64,000 nt of DNA, from NCBI RefSeq assembly GCF_900102535.1, contig NZ_FNBP01000005.1, positions 173,523 to 237,522 on the forward strand, written 5' to 3'. This document shows, in pieces, positions 13,526 through 23,398 of the stretch. The DNA comes from Sulfitobacter delicatus (lineage in GTDB: Bacteria; Pseudomonadota; Alphaproteobacteria; Rhodobacterales; Rhodobacteraceae). The translations under genes were made by a program, and so were the position numbers. A model generated the notes under the pieces. The model did not search any database, had not been told where the DNA came from, and worked only from the letters and a program-made list of their open reading frames with translations. Numbering within the stretch: the first letter of the stretch is position 1; every line of letters starts with the position of its first letter.

Positions 13526-13957
13526 TCACGACTGCTTAAACGCAACATGCCCGTTTTTATCAATTGGCCAGAGCGGGTTAAACGCAATTTCCCAAATATG
13601 CTTGTCAGGGTCCGCAACATAACCGCGCAAACCCCCATAGGGAGGGCTATCGGCCGCGCGCAGTAAAGTCCCGCCGGCCGCCAGCAACCTGTCGATGGCA
13701 GGCTGAACGTCGCGTTCCTCTCGCACGTTATGCGCAAGTGACATCGGGGCTGGCCCCGACAGCCCCTCTTGCTTGGTATCTCGCTCAAGGGAAGACTTTA
13801 GCCAGGTGCCGAAAACGAAACCGTTCATCTGGTAAAAAGCGATTTCCGGGGTCTCGAACACAGGGGTCCAACCGAACCCGTTCCGATAGAACGCTTTCGA
13901 TCGTTCAAGGTCAGATATCCCGAGCGTGACGACCGCGATCTGTTGCTGCATTTTCAT
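13526..13957 (-). CDS. VOC (glyoxalase/dioxygenase) family protein
   Basis: A 143-residue vicinal-oxygen-chelate protein with the two beta-alpha-beta-beta-beta modules: VVTLGISDLERSKAFYRNGFGW in the first, and GLRGYVADPDKHIWEIAFNPLW in the second, where the E near the end is the usual metal ligand. Members act as glyoxalases, dioxygenases or antibiotic-binding proteins; the substrate here is unknown. It lies in the block inserted between rseP and bamA, 51 bases downstream of the antiporter gene's stop on the same strand. Confidence 0.85.
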   Translation of the reverse strand: MKMQQQIAVVTLGISDLERSKAFYRNGFGWTPVFETPEIAFYQMNGFVFGTWLKSSLERDTKQEGLSGPAPMSLAHNVREERDVQPAIDRLLAAGGTLLRAADSPPYGGLRGYVADPDKHIWEIAFNPLWPIDKNGHVAFKQS

Positions 13958-14008
13958 TCCCTTTGCTCTACCTGCGCACCATGCACGGGCATCGAAACCC
14001 CAGCGGGA

Positions 14009-15826
14009 CTAGCCCTCTCCCTGACGCGGCCTACCCGGCATCAGCGAAAGGATCTCAACATCCGTGGTGTTTTTCGGCTCGGCATCTGGCCCCAAGAAGC
14101 GCAGCTTACCGCCCTTCTCCAATTCCGCGATCAAGATCCCTTCGGGGTTCTTCTCGCGCCACTGCTCGAGCGTGAACTCCTCGGAAAGCCCGGTTACCCG
14201 AAACTCCCAGCCCTCCCGGATCAGGGCGTTGGCCTCGAAATAGGTCTTGCCGCCGCCGATCACCTGCCCTCCCAGCGTGGCAGGCAAGGCGTGGCGCGAA
14301 CTGGACTCCCGCACGCGTTTCAGCTGGAACACATTCTCCCGGCCAAACTCAGGCGCCAAATCGGTCGCCACAAGCGTGTTATAGGCGTCGTTATCCGTGG
14401 CAGAGATCAGCTTTTCATACGCCACCAGATCAAGGCGCTCTTCCGCCGCTTTCGACAGAATATCGCCAAAGAACGTCTGCACCCCCGCATCCCGCGCGCT
14501 GCGCAGGTGGGCATGGTTCGGATCGGCGATGATCACCTGCAGGTCCATCTTCTGAAGCGCTTCGGCCAGCGCCACTGACCAGCGCGACCCGCCAACGATG
14601 ATTACCCCCGGCGCGGCCGAGGCCGTCAGCCCAAGCAGCCGCGCCATCGGCGTTAGGGTAAAGCCGTGCAGAACCACCGTTGCCGCGACCAGCGCAAAGG
14701 CCAGAGGCGCGATGCGGTCGGCGTCGGCGATGCCAATCTCGACCAACCGCTCGCCGAAGAGCCCCGCGACAGCCACCAGCACCACGCCCCGCGGCCCGGT
14801 AAAGGCCACGAGCAGCCGTTCGCGCCAAGGCACATCGGAAAAGGCGAGCGCGGTCAGCACCGGCAAAGGCCGGGCGATCAGGATCACCGCCAGCACAAAA
14901 AGCAGCGCCGTCACGTCGAGTGAGCGGAGCGAGGCCCAACTCATGCTGGCTGCCAAGAGAATGAACACGCCCGACACCAACAGCACCGTCGCATGCTCCT
15001 TGAAACGGCGCAACTCAGTGTAGCTGGGCAGCTGGGCGTTGGCGATCCAGATGCCCATGATGGTTACCGCCAGCAACCCGGACTCGTGCAGCACGTAGTC
15101 AGACAGGGCAAAAACGCCCAGCAAGACGACGAACAGCACCGGCACCTTCATGTATTCGGGCACATAGGCCAAGCGGAACGCCCGCGCGATGCCCCAGCCG
15201 CCCGCGATGCCCAAAAGCGTGGCGATACCGATGCCCACAGCCAATTCCTGCGCCGCGGCCCCCGCCGAACTGGCGGTTTCCAGCACGATCACCACTTGGA
15301 ACGCGAGAACCGCAGCCAAAGCCCCCACCGGGTCGTTCACGATGGCTTCCCATTGCAGCAACGCCGCTGGCCGCTTTTGCAGCTTGGCTTGGCGCAGCAG
15401 CGGCGCAATGACGGTCGGCCCGGTCACGATCATAATCCCGCCAAAGACCGCCGAGGTCGCCCAGCTAAGCCCAGCCACAAAATGCAAGGTCAACGCAGAG
15501 GCCAGCCAGCCAAGGGGCGCGCCCAGAACTACAAGCCGTTTCACCCCCGTCGCGGCATCGCGCAGGGTGTGGAAGTTCAGGGTCAGACCGCCTTCGAAGA
15601 GGATAATCGCCACCGCGATAGCAATCACCGGGGCCAGCATATCGCCGAACTGCGCCGCAGGGTCGAGCAGGCCGAGGACCGGGCCAACGATCAAGCCAGC
15701 CAGCAGCATCAGCACGATCGACGGCATCCGCAACCGCCACGCCAGCCATTGGCTCCCCACGCCAAGCCCGCCCACAAGGGCAAATGCCAAGACCGGGGCC
15801 AGCCCAGCTGTCTCTGCCGTCGCCAT
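14009..15826 (-). CDS. Cation:proton antiporter with RCK_N domain
   Basis: Inner-membrane monovalent cation/proton antiporter. Residues 1 to about 410 carry roughly 12 hydrophobic segments of the Na+/H+ exchanger fold (EGGLTLNF, NDPVGALAAVLAF with the acidic ND motif). A cytoplasmic nucleotide-binding RCK_N/TrkA-N domain follows (VIIVGGSRWSVALAEAL ... FFGDI), then a short tail domain. The single-protein layout resembles NhaP/KefC-like CPA transporters. Ion preference cannot be read from sequence. It is on the same strand as the flanking envelope genes. Confidence 0.88.
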   Translation of the reverse strand: MATAETAGLAPVLAFALVGGLGVGSQWLAWRLRMPSIVLMLLAGLIVGPVLGLLDPAAQFGDMLAPVIAIAVAIILFEGGLTLNFHTLRDAATGVKRLVVLGAPLGWLASALTLHFVAGLSWATSAVFGGIMIVTGPTVIAPLLRQAKLQKRPAALLQWEAIVNDPVGALAAVLAFQVVIVLETASSAGAAAQELAVGIGIATLLGIAGGWGIARAFRLAYVPEYMKVPVLFVVLLGVFALSDYVLHESGLLAVTIMGIWIANAQLPSYTELRRFKEHATVLLVSGVFILLAASMSWASLRSLDVTALLFVLAVILIARPLPVLTALAFSDVPWRERLLVAFTGPRGVVLVAVAGLFGERLVEIGIADADRIAPLAFALVAATVVLHGFTLTPMARLLGLTASAAPGVIIVGGSRWSVALAEALQKMDLQVIIADPNHAHLRSARDAGVQTFFGDILSKAAEERLDLVAYEKLISATDNDAYNTLVATDLAPEFGRENVFQLKRVRESSSRHALPATLGGQVIGGGKTYFEANALIREGWEFRVTGLSEEFTLEQWREKNPEGILIAELEKGGKLRFLGPDAEPKNTTDVEILSLMPGRPRQGEG

Positions 15827-15952
15827 AAATTCCTCACCGCTATAAGTTAAGGGAGACGCTACCCTGCCCCGCCAAGCCCCGCCACCCTCTTCGGCGTGGG
15901 GATTTCATTGATTGTTGCAGCTACATGCGACGAAATCTGGCGGAGACCAGCG

Positions 15953-16363
15953 CTACGGTGCAGATTTTATGCCAAACGCCTGCCGAACAAGATCGACAAA
16001 CAGGCCAAAGGGACGCGCGAGTAGGATCATAAAGACAACAGCCGCCCCAATCGCAATCAGCGCCTCTGACAGGCGCGCCCCCGCGACCAACAGCGTCGTC
16101 CCATAGACCGGCACCTGAAACAGCAGGAAAGCTGTAGTGTCTGTCAGCGCCAAGCCGATCCGGCCTTGCGGGCGCATCCGAGACAGCAGCCAATCCCGCC
16201 ACCGCGTATAGGGTCGCCCTGTCACGATCATCACCGGAACCATGACAAGCCGCGTCGTCAGAACTTCGGGCAGATCCATTCCCGCGATGACGAGTTCAGA
16301 AAAGCTCGCCAGCGTGGTGAAAAAGACGATTGTGGCAAGGGTATCGATGACGAAAACACGCAT
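15953..16363 (-). CDS. alaE: AlaE-type L-alanine exporter
   Basis: A 136-residue inner-membrane protein with about four hydrophobic segments and family features MRVFVIDTLATIVFFTT, followed by RPYTRWRDW and TDTTAFLLFQVPVY. E. coli AlaE (149 residues) exports L-alanine by proton antiport. It sits alone between a strong terminator and the antiporter gene, within the insertion between rseP and bamA. The family call is good; export of alanine in this organism is inferred. Confidence 0.82.
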   Translation of the reverse strand: MRVFVIDTLATIVFFTTLASFSELVIAGMDLPEVLTTRLVMVPVMIVTGRPYTRWRDWLLSRMRPQGRIGLALTDTTAFLLFQVPVYGTTLLVAGARLSEALIAIGAAVVFMILLARPFGLFVDLVRQAFGIKSAP

Positions 16364-16425
16364 GAGATCACTCTATGGGTCTTTGTTCCGAATGATCTAG
16401 CCACCGCAAACGATGGCCCCATCAA

Positions 16426-16459
16426 AAAACCGGCGGTGAGGCCCCTCACCGCCGGTTTT
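16426..16459 (-). terminator. Strong rho-independent terminator, possibly bidirectional
   Basis: A 15-bp perfect stem, AAAACCGGCGGTGAG paired with CTCACCGCCGGTTTT, with a 4-base loop. It has A/T tails on both sides, including six T in the minus direction. It lies 28 bases past the rseP stop and so ends the pyrH-to-rseP transcript before alaE. Confidence 0.9.
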
Positions 16460-16486
16460 CTATCTGTAGCGTCTAAGGTGCTCACA

Positions 16487-17830
16487 TCACGGGCAGAACA
16501 GGTCATTCCCAAGCGCAAAGAGCATCAAGGTCAGCACGAGTGTGATCCCAATGGTCATCAACACGCGCAGCGCCCCGTCGCTTGGCGGTTTGCCGGTCAC
16601 GGCCTCATAAGCGTAGAACACCAGATGCCCGCCATCCAACGCCGGGATCGGGAAGAGGTTCAGCAGCCCCACCGCTGTGCTCAGCACCGCGATGAAATAG
16701 ATGAACGACTGCGCCCCTTGGCTCGCCATCGCGCCGGAGGTCTGGGCGATGCCCACAGGGCCGCTCAGATTACAGGTGCTGATATTACCGACAATCATCT
16801 CACGCAGGCCCGAGATCGAGCCGGTGATGATGCGCCACGTGTTTTCCAGCCCGCTGCCAAAGGCGTCGCCCACGCCCGGCGTCTCGGTCGCGGGGGTAAA
16901 GGCCATGCCGCCAACGATGCCGATGCGCAGGTTTTGCTTGAAGCTGCCGTCGGGCTGGGGCTCGTCGGTGGCTTTGGGGATCAGGGTGAATTCCAGCGTC
17001 TCACCGTCGCGCCAGACGGTAAGCAACAATGCCGCCCCTTCGGAAGCTTCGACCGCCTCTTTTAACTGACCAAAGGCAAAGATCTCCTGCCCGTCGACCG
17101 CCGTGATAACATCGCCGCCCTGCAGGCCCGCGTCCTGTGCCGCCGACTGCGGCACCACGCTGCTGACCAGCGCGGGCAGCAGATAGGGGCCGTCGATGGT
17201 CAACTCGTCGCTGTCGCGGGTGATGTCATATTCCAGCACCGGCTGCTGTGGCAGGCCACCGACAAAGCTGTCATAAGCGCCGGGATCATCAAGGGACGGC
17301 ACCGGCGTGCCTTCGACCGCGCGCAGCACATCGCCCTCTTGCAGCTCAGAGGTATTGCCCGGCAGGTCGCGAATTTGGCCCACGGTGAGCGGATCGCTCG
17401 CCGTTCCAACGGACATGGCCACGGCAAAGAAGATCAGGATCGACATGACAAAGTTAAACACCGGCCCCGCCGCTACGGTCAGCGCGCGGGCATAGAGCGG
17501 CGCGCCGTGCATGGTGTGGCGCAGCGCTTCGGGGTCTTCGGCCAGCGCCTCCATCGCGCTCTCGTCTTTGCCGGAGGCCGCGTTGGAATCGCCTGCAAAT
17601 TTGACGTAGCCGCCAAAGGGCAGCAGTGCGAACTGCCAACGCGTGCCGCGTTTATCGACCCGCGAAAACAGCACCGGGCCAAAACCCAGACTGAATACAT
17701 CGGCCTTGATCCCGGTCCAGCGACCCACGATGTAATGCCCGTATTCATGCACCGCCACGATCACCGACAGCGCCACGATAAAGGCCAGTATCGTCCAGAT
17801 CAGCCCGCCGAACTCCGGCAAAAACCCCAT
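16487..17830 (-). CDS. rseP: Site-2 metalloprotease RseP
   Basis: Intramembrane zinc protease that cleaves anti-sigma factors and clears signal-peptide remnants. The active site HEYGH is at residues 28-32 in the first membrane helix. Two PDZ domains follow in the middle (VVPQSAAQDAGLQGGDVI), and the second zinc-ligand motif is near the C-terminus (NLFPIPALDGGHL). The 447-residue length fits the family. The ATG at 17830 was chosen because it begins MGFLPEFGG just before the membrane helix, 13 bases after the dxr stop. Confidence 0.95.
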   Translation of the reverse strand: MGFLPEFGGLIWTILAFIVALSVIVAVHEYGHYIVGRWTGIKADVFSLGFGPVLFSRVDKRGTRWQFALLPFGGYVKFAGDSNAASGKDESAMEALAEDPEALRHTMHGAPLYARALTVAAGPVFNFVMSILIFFAVAMSVGTASDPLTVGQIRDLPGNTSELQEGDVLRAVEGTPVPSLDDPGAYDSFVGGLPQQPVLEYDITRDSDELTIDGPYLLPALVSSVVPQSAAQDAGLQGGDVITAVDGQEIFAFGQLKEAVEASEGAALLLTVWRDGETLEFTLIPKATDEPQPDGSFKQNLRIGIVGGMAFTPATETPGVGDAFGSGLENTWRIITGSISGLREMIVGNISTCNLSGPVGIAQTSGAMASQGAQSFIYFIAVLSTAVGLLNLFPIPALDGGHLVFYAYEAVTGKPPSDGALRVLMTIGITLVLTLMLFALGNDLFCP

Positions 17831-17843
17831 AATGTCCAAGCTA

Positions 17844-19025
17844 CTACCCTGCCCTTTTTTGAATTGCGGCCTTTGCCGCCTTACGTGCGAGATGGTCTGC
17901 CTGCGCCACCAGATCAAGTGTCATAGCGTCGCGCCCCCGGCCTTGCGCGGCCTCTTCAGCGCGCGCGTCGAGCACCTCTTCGACGATCTCGGCCATCTGC
18001 GTGAAACACAACTGCCCGGCGATGAACCCGTCCAGCGCCACTTCCTTGGCCGCGTTAAACACCGCGCCCATGAGACCGCCCGCCGCCATGACCTCCCGCG
18101 CCAGCCGCAACGCGGGCCAGCGGGCGTCATCCGGCGCGGTAAAATCCAACTGGCCGATGCGGGCCAGATCAAGCCGCTCGACCGGCAGATGCGCGCGCTG
18201 CGGATGGTGCAACGCATATCCAATCGCAAGGCGCATATCGGGGGGGCCGACATGGGCCATCAAGCCGCCATCGCAAAAGCCGACCAGCGCGTGAATCATG
18301 GACTGGGGATGCACCAGCACTTCGATGCTCTCAGGCGAGACGCCGAAAAACTCTCTCGTTTCAATGACTTCCATCGCCTTGTTGAACATCGACGCGGAAT
18401 CGATGGTGATACGCTGGCCCATGTCCCAATTGGGATGGCTCGACGCCTGATCCAGCGTTGCATTCGGCAGATCTTCCAGCGGCCAATCGCGAAAGGCTCC
18501 ACCGCTGGCGGTGATGATGATACGCTCCACAGCGGCCATATCCTCGCCCACCAGCGCCTGAAAAACGGCGGAATGTTCACTGTCGACCGGCAGGATCGTG
18601 GCCCCGTGACGCTTGGCCTCGCCCAGCATCAAGGCACCCGCACAGACCAAGGATTCCTTATTCGCCAGCGCCAGCGTGCCGCCCTGCTGCAACGCCGCCA
18701 GTCCGGGTGCCAAGCCCGCCGCACCAACGATGGCCGACATGACCCAATCTGTCGGACGTGTCGCAGCCTCGGTGATCGCCTCGGCCCCCGCAGCGGCCTC
18801 AACACCGCTGCCCGCGAGTGCGTCGCGCAGATCGTCCAACAGGTTTTCGCGGGCGGTCACGGCCACATCGGCGCGCAGCGCAATCGCATCCTCGGCCAGT
18901 TGCGCGATATTGCCCGCCCCGGTCAGTGCGACCACATCATAGCCCGCCGGATCGCGGCGGATCAGATCAATGGTGTTCTGACCGATGGACCCGGTGGCAC
19001 CTAGTATCGAGATTTTGCGCGACAT
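17844..19025 (-). CDS. dxr: 1-deoxy-D-xylulose-5-phosphate reductoisomerase
   Basis: Converts DXP to MEP with NADPH, the committing step of the non-mevalonate isoprenoid pathway. It begins with the NADPH fold motif ISILGATGSIGQNT, has VDSEHSAVFQ and the metal/substrate loop TASGGAF, and a C-terminal helical domain. Length 393 is usual. It feeds the isoprenoid precursors used by the neighbouring uppS product. It lies 6 bases after cdsA. Confidence 0.97.
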   Translation of the reverse strand: MSRKISILGATGSIGQNTIDLIRRDPAGYDVVALTGAGNIAQLAEDAIALRADVAVTARENLLDDLRDALAGSGVEAAAGAEAITEAATRPTDWVMSAIVGAAGLAPGLAALQQGGTLALANKESLVCAGALMLGEAKRHGATILPVDSEHSAVFQALVGEDMAAVERIIITASGGAFRDWPLEDLPNATLDQASSHPNWDMGQRITIDSASMFNKAMEVIETREFFGVSPESIEVLVHPQSMIHALVGFCDGGLMAHVGPPDMRLAIGYALHHPQRAHLPVERLDLARIGQLDFTAPDDARWPALRLAREVMAAGGLMGAVFNAAKEVALDGFIAGQLCFTQMAEIVEEVLDARAEEAAQGRGRDAMTLDLVAQADHLARKAAKAAIQKRAG

Positions 19026-19031
19026 CAGAGC

Positions 19032-19823
19032 TTAGTTCAGCCCCGGCGGAAAGCCGATCAGCGGCCCGACGATCAGCAAGAACACCGCCGCCCCCAGCAT
19101 CCCGTCAAAGCGGTCCAGCAGCCCGCCGTGGCCGGGGATCAGCGCTGAGCTGTCTTTGACGCCCATTTTGCGCTTCATCCCCGATTCCGCCATATCACCC
19201 ATCTGCGAGGCCATCGACAGCGCGATGGAAATGCCAACGAGTTGCAGCCCAAAGCCGGTGTTGAAGGAAAACAGCAAGCCCACCAGCGCCGCACCAACCC
19301 AGCCCGACGCCGTGCCGGACCATGTTTTCTTGGGGCTGACCTTGGGCCAGAACTTCGGCCCGCCAATCGCACGCCCCGCGAAATAGCCAACCACATCGGT
19401 GACCACCACGACAAGCACCAGCCACATCAGCCAGCCAAAGCCCATGTCATCGCGCAACTGGATCAGGCCAAAGCCCGCCAGCAAGATCAGCGCGGTAAAA
19501 CTCATATAAATCGTGCGGTTGCCGCCCAGCAGCGCAAAGCCCAACAGCGCGGGCGCCAGCAGCAACGGCAAGCCAAAACCCACCGGCAAATAAACCGACG
19601 CCAGCACAGCGACCCCGGTCACCAGCCCCAACTGCAAAGCCTCCGCCTGCCCCGAGCCGCGCAACATGCCGACCAACTCCCAGACCATCATGCCGCAGAC
19701 CAGCGCCACCAGCAGGTGAAACACCACGCCCCCGAACCAGATGCCCAGCAGACCCACAAGGATCATCGCCGTGGCCGAGAGCATCCGCGCCCGCAGGTCG
19801 GACCATTGTTCAGGTGATTTCAT
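19032..19823 (-). CDS. cdsA: Phosphatidate cytidylyltransferase CdsA
   Basis: Makes CDP-diacylglycerol from phosphatidate and CTP in the inner membrane for all phospholipids. A polytopic 263-residue protein with the family signature near the C-terminus: ESGMKRKMGVKD followed by PGHGGLLDRFD. It is placed between uppS and dxr, 12 and 6 bases away, as in the conserved envelope supercluster of alphaproteobacteria. Confidence 0.95.
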   Translation of the reverse strand: MKSPEQWSDLRARMLSATAMILVGLLGIWFGGVVFHLLVALVCGMMVWELVGMLRGSGQAEALQLGLVTGVAVLASVYLPVGFGLPLLLAPALLGFALLGGNRTIYMSFTALILLAGFGLIQLRDDMGFGWLMWLVLVVVVTDVVGYFAGRAIGGPKFWPKVSPKKTWSGTASGWVGAALVGLLFSFNTGFGLQLVGISIALSMASQMGDMAESGMKRKMGVKDSSALIPGHGGLLDRFDGMLGAAVFLLIVGPLIGFPPGLN

Positions 19824-19835
19824 CGCGCCGTCTCC

Positions 19836-20573
<738 letters not shown>

Positions 20574-20627
20574 CTGTGGGCCTTCTCCTTCAAGTTTCCG
20601 TCCTCATTCCGCCGTAGCGGAGCGAGG

Positions 20628-21194
20628 TTAAACTTGCATGATCTCGGCCTGTTTCGTCTCAAGCTGCTCATCAATGGTGGTGATGAAACGGTTGGTCAGC
20701 TCCTGCACCTCGTCTTCCCAGATTTTCTGGTCGTCCTCGGACATCTGGCCGTCATTCTTGGCCTTCTTGATCTGGTCCATCCCGTCACGGCGGATGTTGC
20801 GGATCGAGACGCGGGCATGTTCGGCATATTGGCCCGCCACTTTGGTCAGTTGCGTGCGGCGCTCTTCGTTAAGCTCGGGGATCGGCAGCATGATGATCGT
20901 GCCGTTCAGCTGCGGGTTGATGCCCAGACCGCTTTCGCGAATGGCCTTCTCAACCTTGCCGACCAAGCCTTTGTCCCAAACATTGATCGTCACCATCCGA
21001 GGCTCTGGCACGTTCACGGTGCCCACCTGGTTGATCGGCGTCATCGAACCGTAAGCGTCAACCATCACCGGCTCCAGCATCGAGGCCGAGGCCCGGCCCG
21101 TCCGCAGCGAGGCAAATTCCGTCCGCAACGACGCGATGGCGCCGTTCATCCGCCGTTCAAGATCATCGGTATCGAGCATGAATTCATCTGACAT
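20628..21194 (-). CDS. frr: Ribosome recycling factor Frr
   Basis: With EF-G, splits ribosomes after termination. The 188-residue three-helix-bundle protein has the typical internal segments [13 protein letters not shown] and [21 protein letters not shown]. It lies between pyrH and uppS in the order pyrH-frr-uppS common to most proteobacteria. A 14-base palindrome (21224-21237) lies just upstream and has no clear role. Confidence 0.97.
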   Translation of the reverse strand: MSDEFMLDTDDLERRMNGAIASLRTEFASLRTGRASASMLEPVMVDAYGSMTPINQVGTVNVPEPRMVTINVWDKGLVGKVEKAIRESGLGINPQLNGTIIMLPIPELNEERRTQLTKVAGQYAEHARVSIRNIRRDGMDQIKKAKNDGQMSEDDQKIWEDEVQELTNRFITTIDEQLETKQAEIMQV

Positions 21195-21332
21195 GGGGTC
21201 TCATCCTGTGGTCTGACTGTGGTCGTGCCAAGGCACGGCTTTTCTGTGGGTATAAATCATCGGCGGGCCGAAAGGCCAGCGGGCATTCGCTCGCACCTGC
21301 GCGAGGATGCCCCGCGCAGCACAAACGAAAGG

Positions 21333-22061
21333 TCAGCCCTGCACCCGCGTGCTGGTGCCTTGGCCGGCCAAGATGCCTTTGAACCCATCCGGCTCGTCCA
21401 GCGAGAAGACGATGATCGGCAGGTTGTTGTCGCGCGCCAAAGCGATGGCGCTGGCATCCATCACGCCCAACCGCTTTTGCAGCACATCGTCATAGCTAAC
21501 GGTCTCATAGCGTTTGGCATCAGCAAACTTGGCCGGGTCTTTGTCATAGACGCCATCCACCTTGGTGCCCTTAAAGATCGCCTCGCAAGACATCTCATTG
21601 GCGCGCAGGGTCGCGGCGGTGTCGGTGGTGAAATAGGGGTTGCCGGTGCCCGCGGCAAAGATGCAGACCCGCTTCTTCTCAAGGTGGCGAACGGCGCGGC
21701 GGCGAATATAGGGCTCGGCCACTTCGTTCATCGTGATGGCCGAGATCACGCGGGTGTGGATGCCCAGATCTTCCAGCGCCGATTGCATTGCCAGCGCATT
21801 CATCACCGTGGCGAGCATGCCCATATAGTCCGCCGTGGTCCGCTCCATCCCCTGCGCCGAGCCTTGCAGCCCGCGGAAGATATTGCCGCCGCCGATCACC
21901 ATGCAGATCTCGACACCCAGTTCATGCACCGATTGCACTTCGCGGGCGATCCGCGCCACGGTGGGCGGATGCAGGCCGTAGCTTTGATCCCCCATCAGCG
22001 CCTCCCCCGAAATCTTGAGCATCACACGGTTGAAGGTCACTTGCGGGGTGTCTTGCGGCAT
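21333..22061 (-). CDS. pyrH: UMP kinase PyrH
   Basis: Phosphorylates UMP to UDP in pyrimidine nucleotide synthesis and works as a hexamer. The amino-acid-kinase fold shows [12 protein letters not shown] at the start, IGGGNIFRG, and [13 protein letters not shown]. The ATG at 22061, 22 codons after a longer open start, has AGG about 7 bases upstream and gives a 242-residue product like the family. It is the first gene of the leftward envelope cluster and diverges from miaA. Confidence 0.95.
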   Translation of the reverse strand: MPQDTPQVTFNRVMLKISGEALMGDQSYGLHPPTVARIAREVQSVHELGVEICMVIGGGNIFRGLQGSAQGMERTTADYMGMLATVMNALAMQSALEDLGIHTRVISAITMNEVAEPYIRRRAVRHLEKKRVCIFAAGTGNPYFTTDTAATLRANEMSCEAIFKGTKVDGVYDKDPAKFADAKRYETVSYDDVLQKRLGVMDASAIALARDNNLPIIVFSLDEPDGFKGILAGQGTSTRVQG

Positions 22062-22191
22062 GGGGGCACCTTTTTCATTCACGGCGGGCGGACCATCTGA
22101 ATCGCGCGGGCGGTGAAGGGTTTTCATTCCGGCGTAAAATGTCGCAAATACGCCAAAGGTTCAATGCGCGGCGAGAGGAAGACGCAAAGAA

Positions 22192-23082
22192 ATGCCGGAT
22201 ATTCCCCAAGCCCAGTTGGATGCGCTGTTGGGTGGCCTCGCCCCCGAGCGCCCCGTCTTGATCGCAGGCCCCACTGCCAGTGGCAAATCCGCCCTCGCGC
22301 TGGCCATTGCCGAGGCCGCGGGCGGCGTAATCGTCAACGCCGACGCCAGCCAAGTCTACAACTGCTTTCGCATCATCTCCGCCCGCCCCTCGCCCGAGGA
22401 AGAGGCCCGCGCCCCCCATGCGCTCTACGGCCATTTGCCCGAGGACGCGCCCTATTCCACCGGCCACTGGCTGCGCGAGGTCTCCGCGCTGATGCAGGGC
22501 GACCAGCGGTTGATCATCACCGGCGGCACCGGGCTGTATTTCTCGGCGCTGACCCAAGGGCTGGCTGAAATCCCCGCGACACCGCCCGAAGTCCGCGCCG
22601 CAGGCGACGAGATGCCACTCGAAGACCTACTGGCGGCATTGGACCCTCAGACCGCCGCAGGCCTCGACCAACGCAACCGCGCGCGGGTGCAGCGTGCTTG
22701 GGAAGTCTGGACTGCCACCGGGCGCGGGCTGGCGGCTTGGCAGGCCAACACCGGCGCGCCGCTTCTGCCACTCTCGGCCTGCCTGCCCGTGGTCTTCGAC
22801 GTCGACCGCGACTGGCTCAACGCCCGCATCGAACGGCGTTTCGATCTGATGCTGGAACAAGGCGCGCTGGACGAGATCGCTGCCCTACGGCCCCGCTACG
22901 ACCCTGCCCTGCCCGCACATCGCGCCATCGGCGTGCCGGAACTGATCCGCTATGTCGACGGCGAGTGGACGCTGAAACAAGCCCGCGCCGAGGCCGTCAT
23001 CGCCACCCGGCGTTTTGCAAAACGGCAGCGGACGTGGATGCGCAGCAAAATGTCGGACTGGCAGCGCGTCACCCCCGGCTAA
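22192..23082 (+). CDS. miaA: tRNA dimethylallyltransferase MiaA
   Basis: Adds an isopentenyl group to A37 of tRNAs reading codons that start with U, using DMAPP. The P-loop [12 protein letters not shown], the catalytic region [17 protein letters not shown], and the C-terminal [13 protein letters not shown] motif are all present. Length 296 is usual. Its substrate comes from the isoprenoid pathway encoded next door (dxr), though it is on the opposite strand. Confidence 0.95.
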   Translation: MPDIPQAQLDALLGGLAPERPVLIAGPTASGKSALALAIAEAAGGVIVNADASQVYNCFRIISARPSPEEEARAPHALYGHLPEDAPYSTGHWLREVSALMQGDQRLIITGGTGLYFSALTQGLAEIPATPPEVRAAGDEMPLEDLLAALDPQTAAGLDQRNRARVQRAWEVWTATGRGLAAWQANTGAPLLPLSACLPVVFDVDRDWLNARIERRFDLMLEQGALDEIAALRPRYDPALPAHRAIGVPELIRYVDGEWTLKQARAEAVIATRRFAKRQRTWMRSKMSDWQRVTPG

Positions 23083-23398
23083 GCGCATTTGACCCGCCAA
23101 GATGTCGCTTTCAGACCTCCCTCATGTCGCAAAAACCCCACGTCATAGCGCAGCCGAGCGTTGACGTGGGGCCGTAATCCATGCCCAATGGGCGGCACCA
23201 ACCGTCGCAAGACAGGCAAAACAACGCATTAGCGCCCGCCAAAAGCACTTGCCCGGCGGCCTGCGCGACATAATTCACCAAAGCGGCATCACGTCCGCAG
23301 CAAGACCCGGCGCCCCAAATCGGCGTCGCACAAAGCAAAAAAGGCCAAAAGGCCGCACAGCCGGAACAGTCACCTCCGGCGATGCCACAGGGGACCAT
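23083..23398. other. 316-base intergenic region, no gene assigned
   Basis: Lies between miaA and the first peptide permease. A minus-strand open frame of 95 codons crosses it but is unusually cysteine- and glycine-rich, has no ribosome site, and is not called. The region contains one clear hairpin (23136-23171) oriented for the minus strand, and AGGGG just before the permease start. The binding-protein gene expected at the head of such an operon is missing. Confidence 0.5.
23131..23171 (-). terminator. Hairpin plus T-run on the minus strand
   Basis: A 10-bp perfect inverted repeat (CCCCACGTCA ... TGACGTGGGG) with a 16-base loop is followed on the minus strand by five T. It has terminator geometry for a leftward transcript, yet no leftward gene is evident to its right. 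It could end an unannotated small RNA or a plus-strand mRNA by another mechanism. Confidence 0.4.

Noticed and set aside
21224..21237. 14-base perfect palindrome CGTGCC-TT-GGCACG
   Set aside because: Short and alone; no regulator or T-run nearby, so no feature is called.
23111..23398. 95-codon minus-strand frame rich in Cys and Gly
   Set aside because: No ribosome site, odd composition, and no family recognised. It might be part of a leftward transcript, but coding is not supported.
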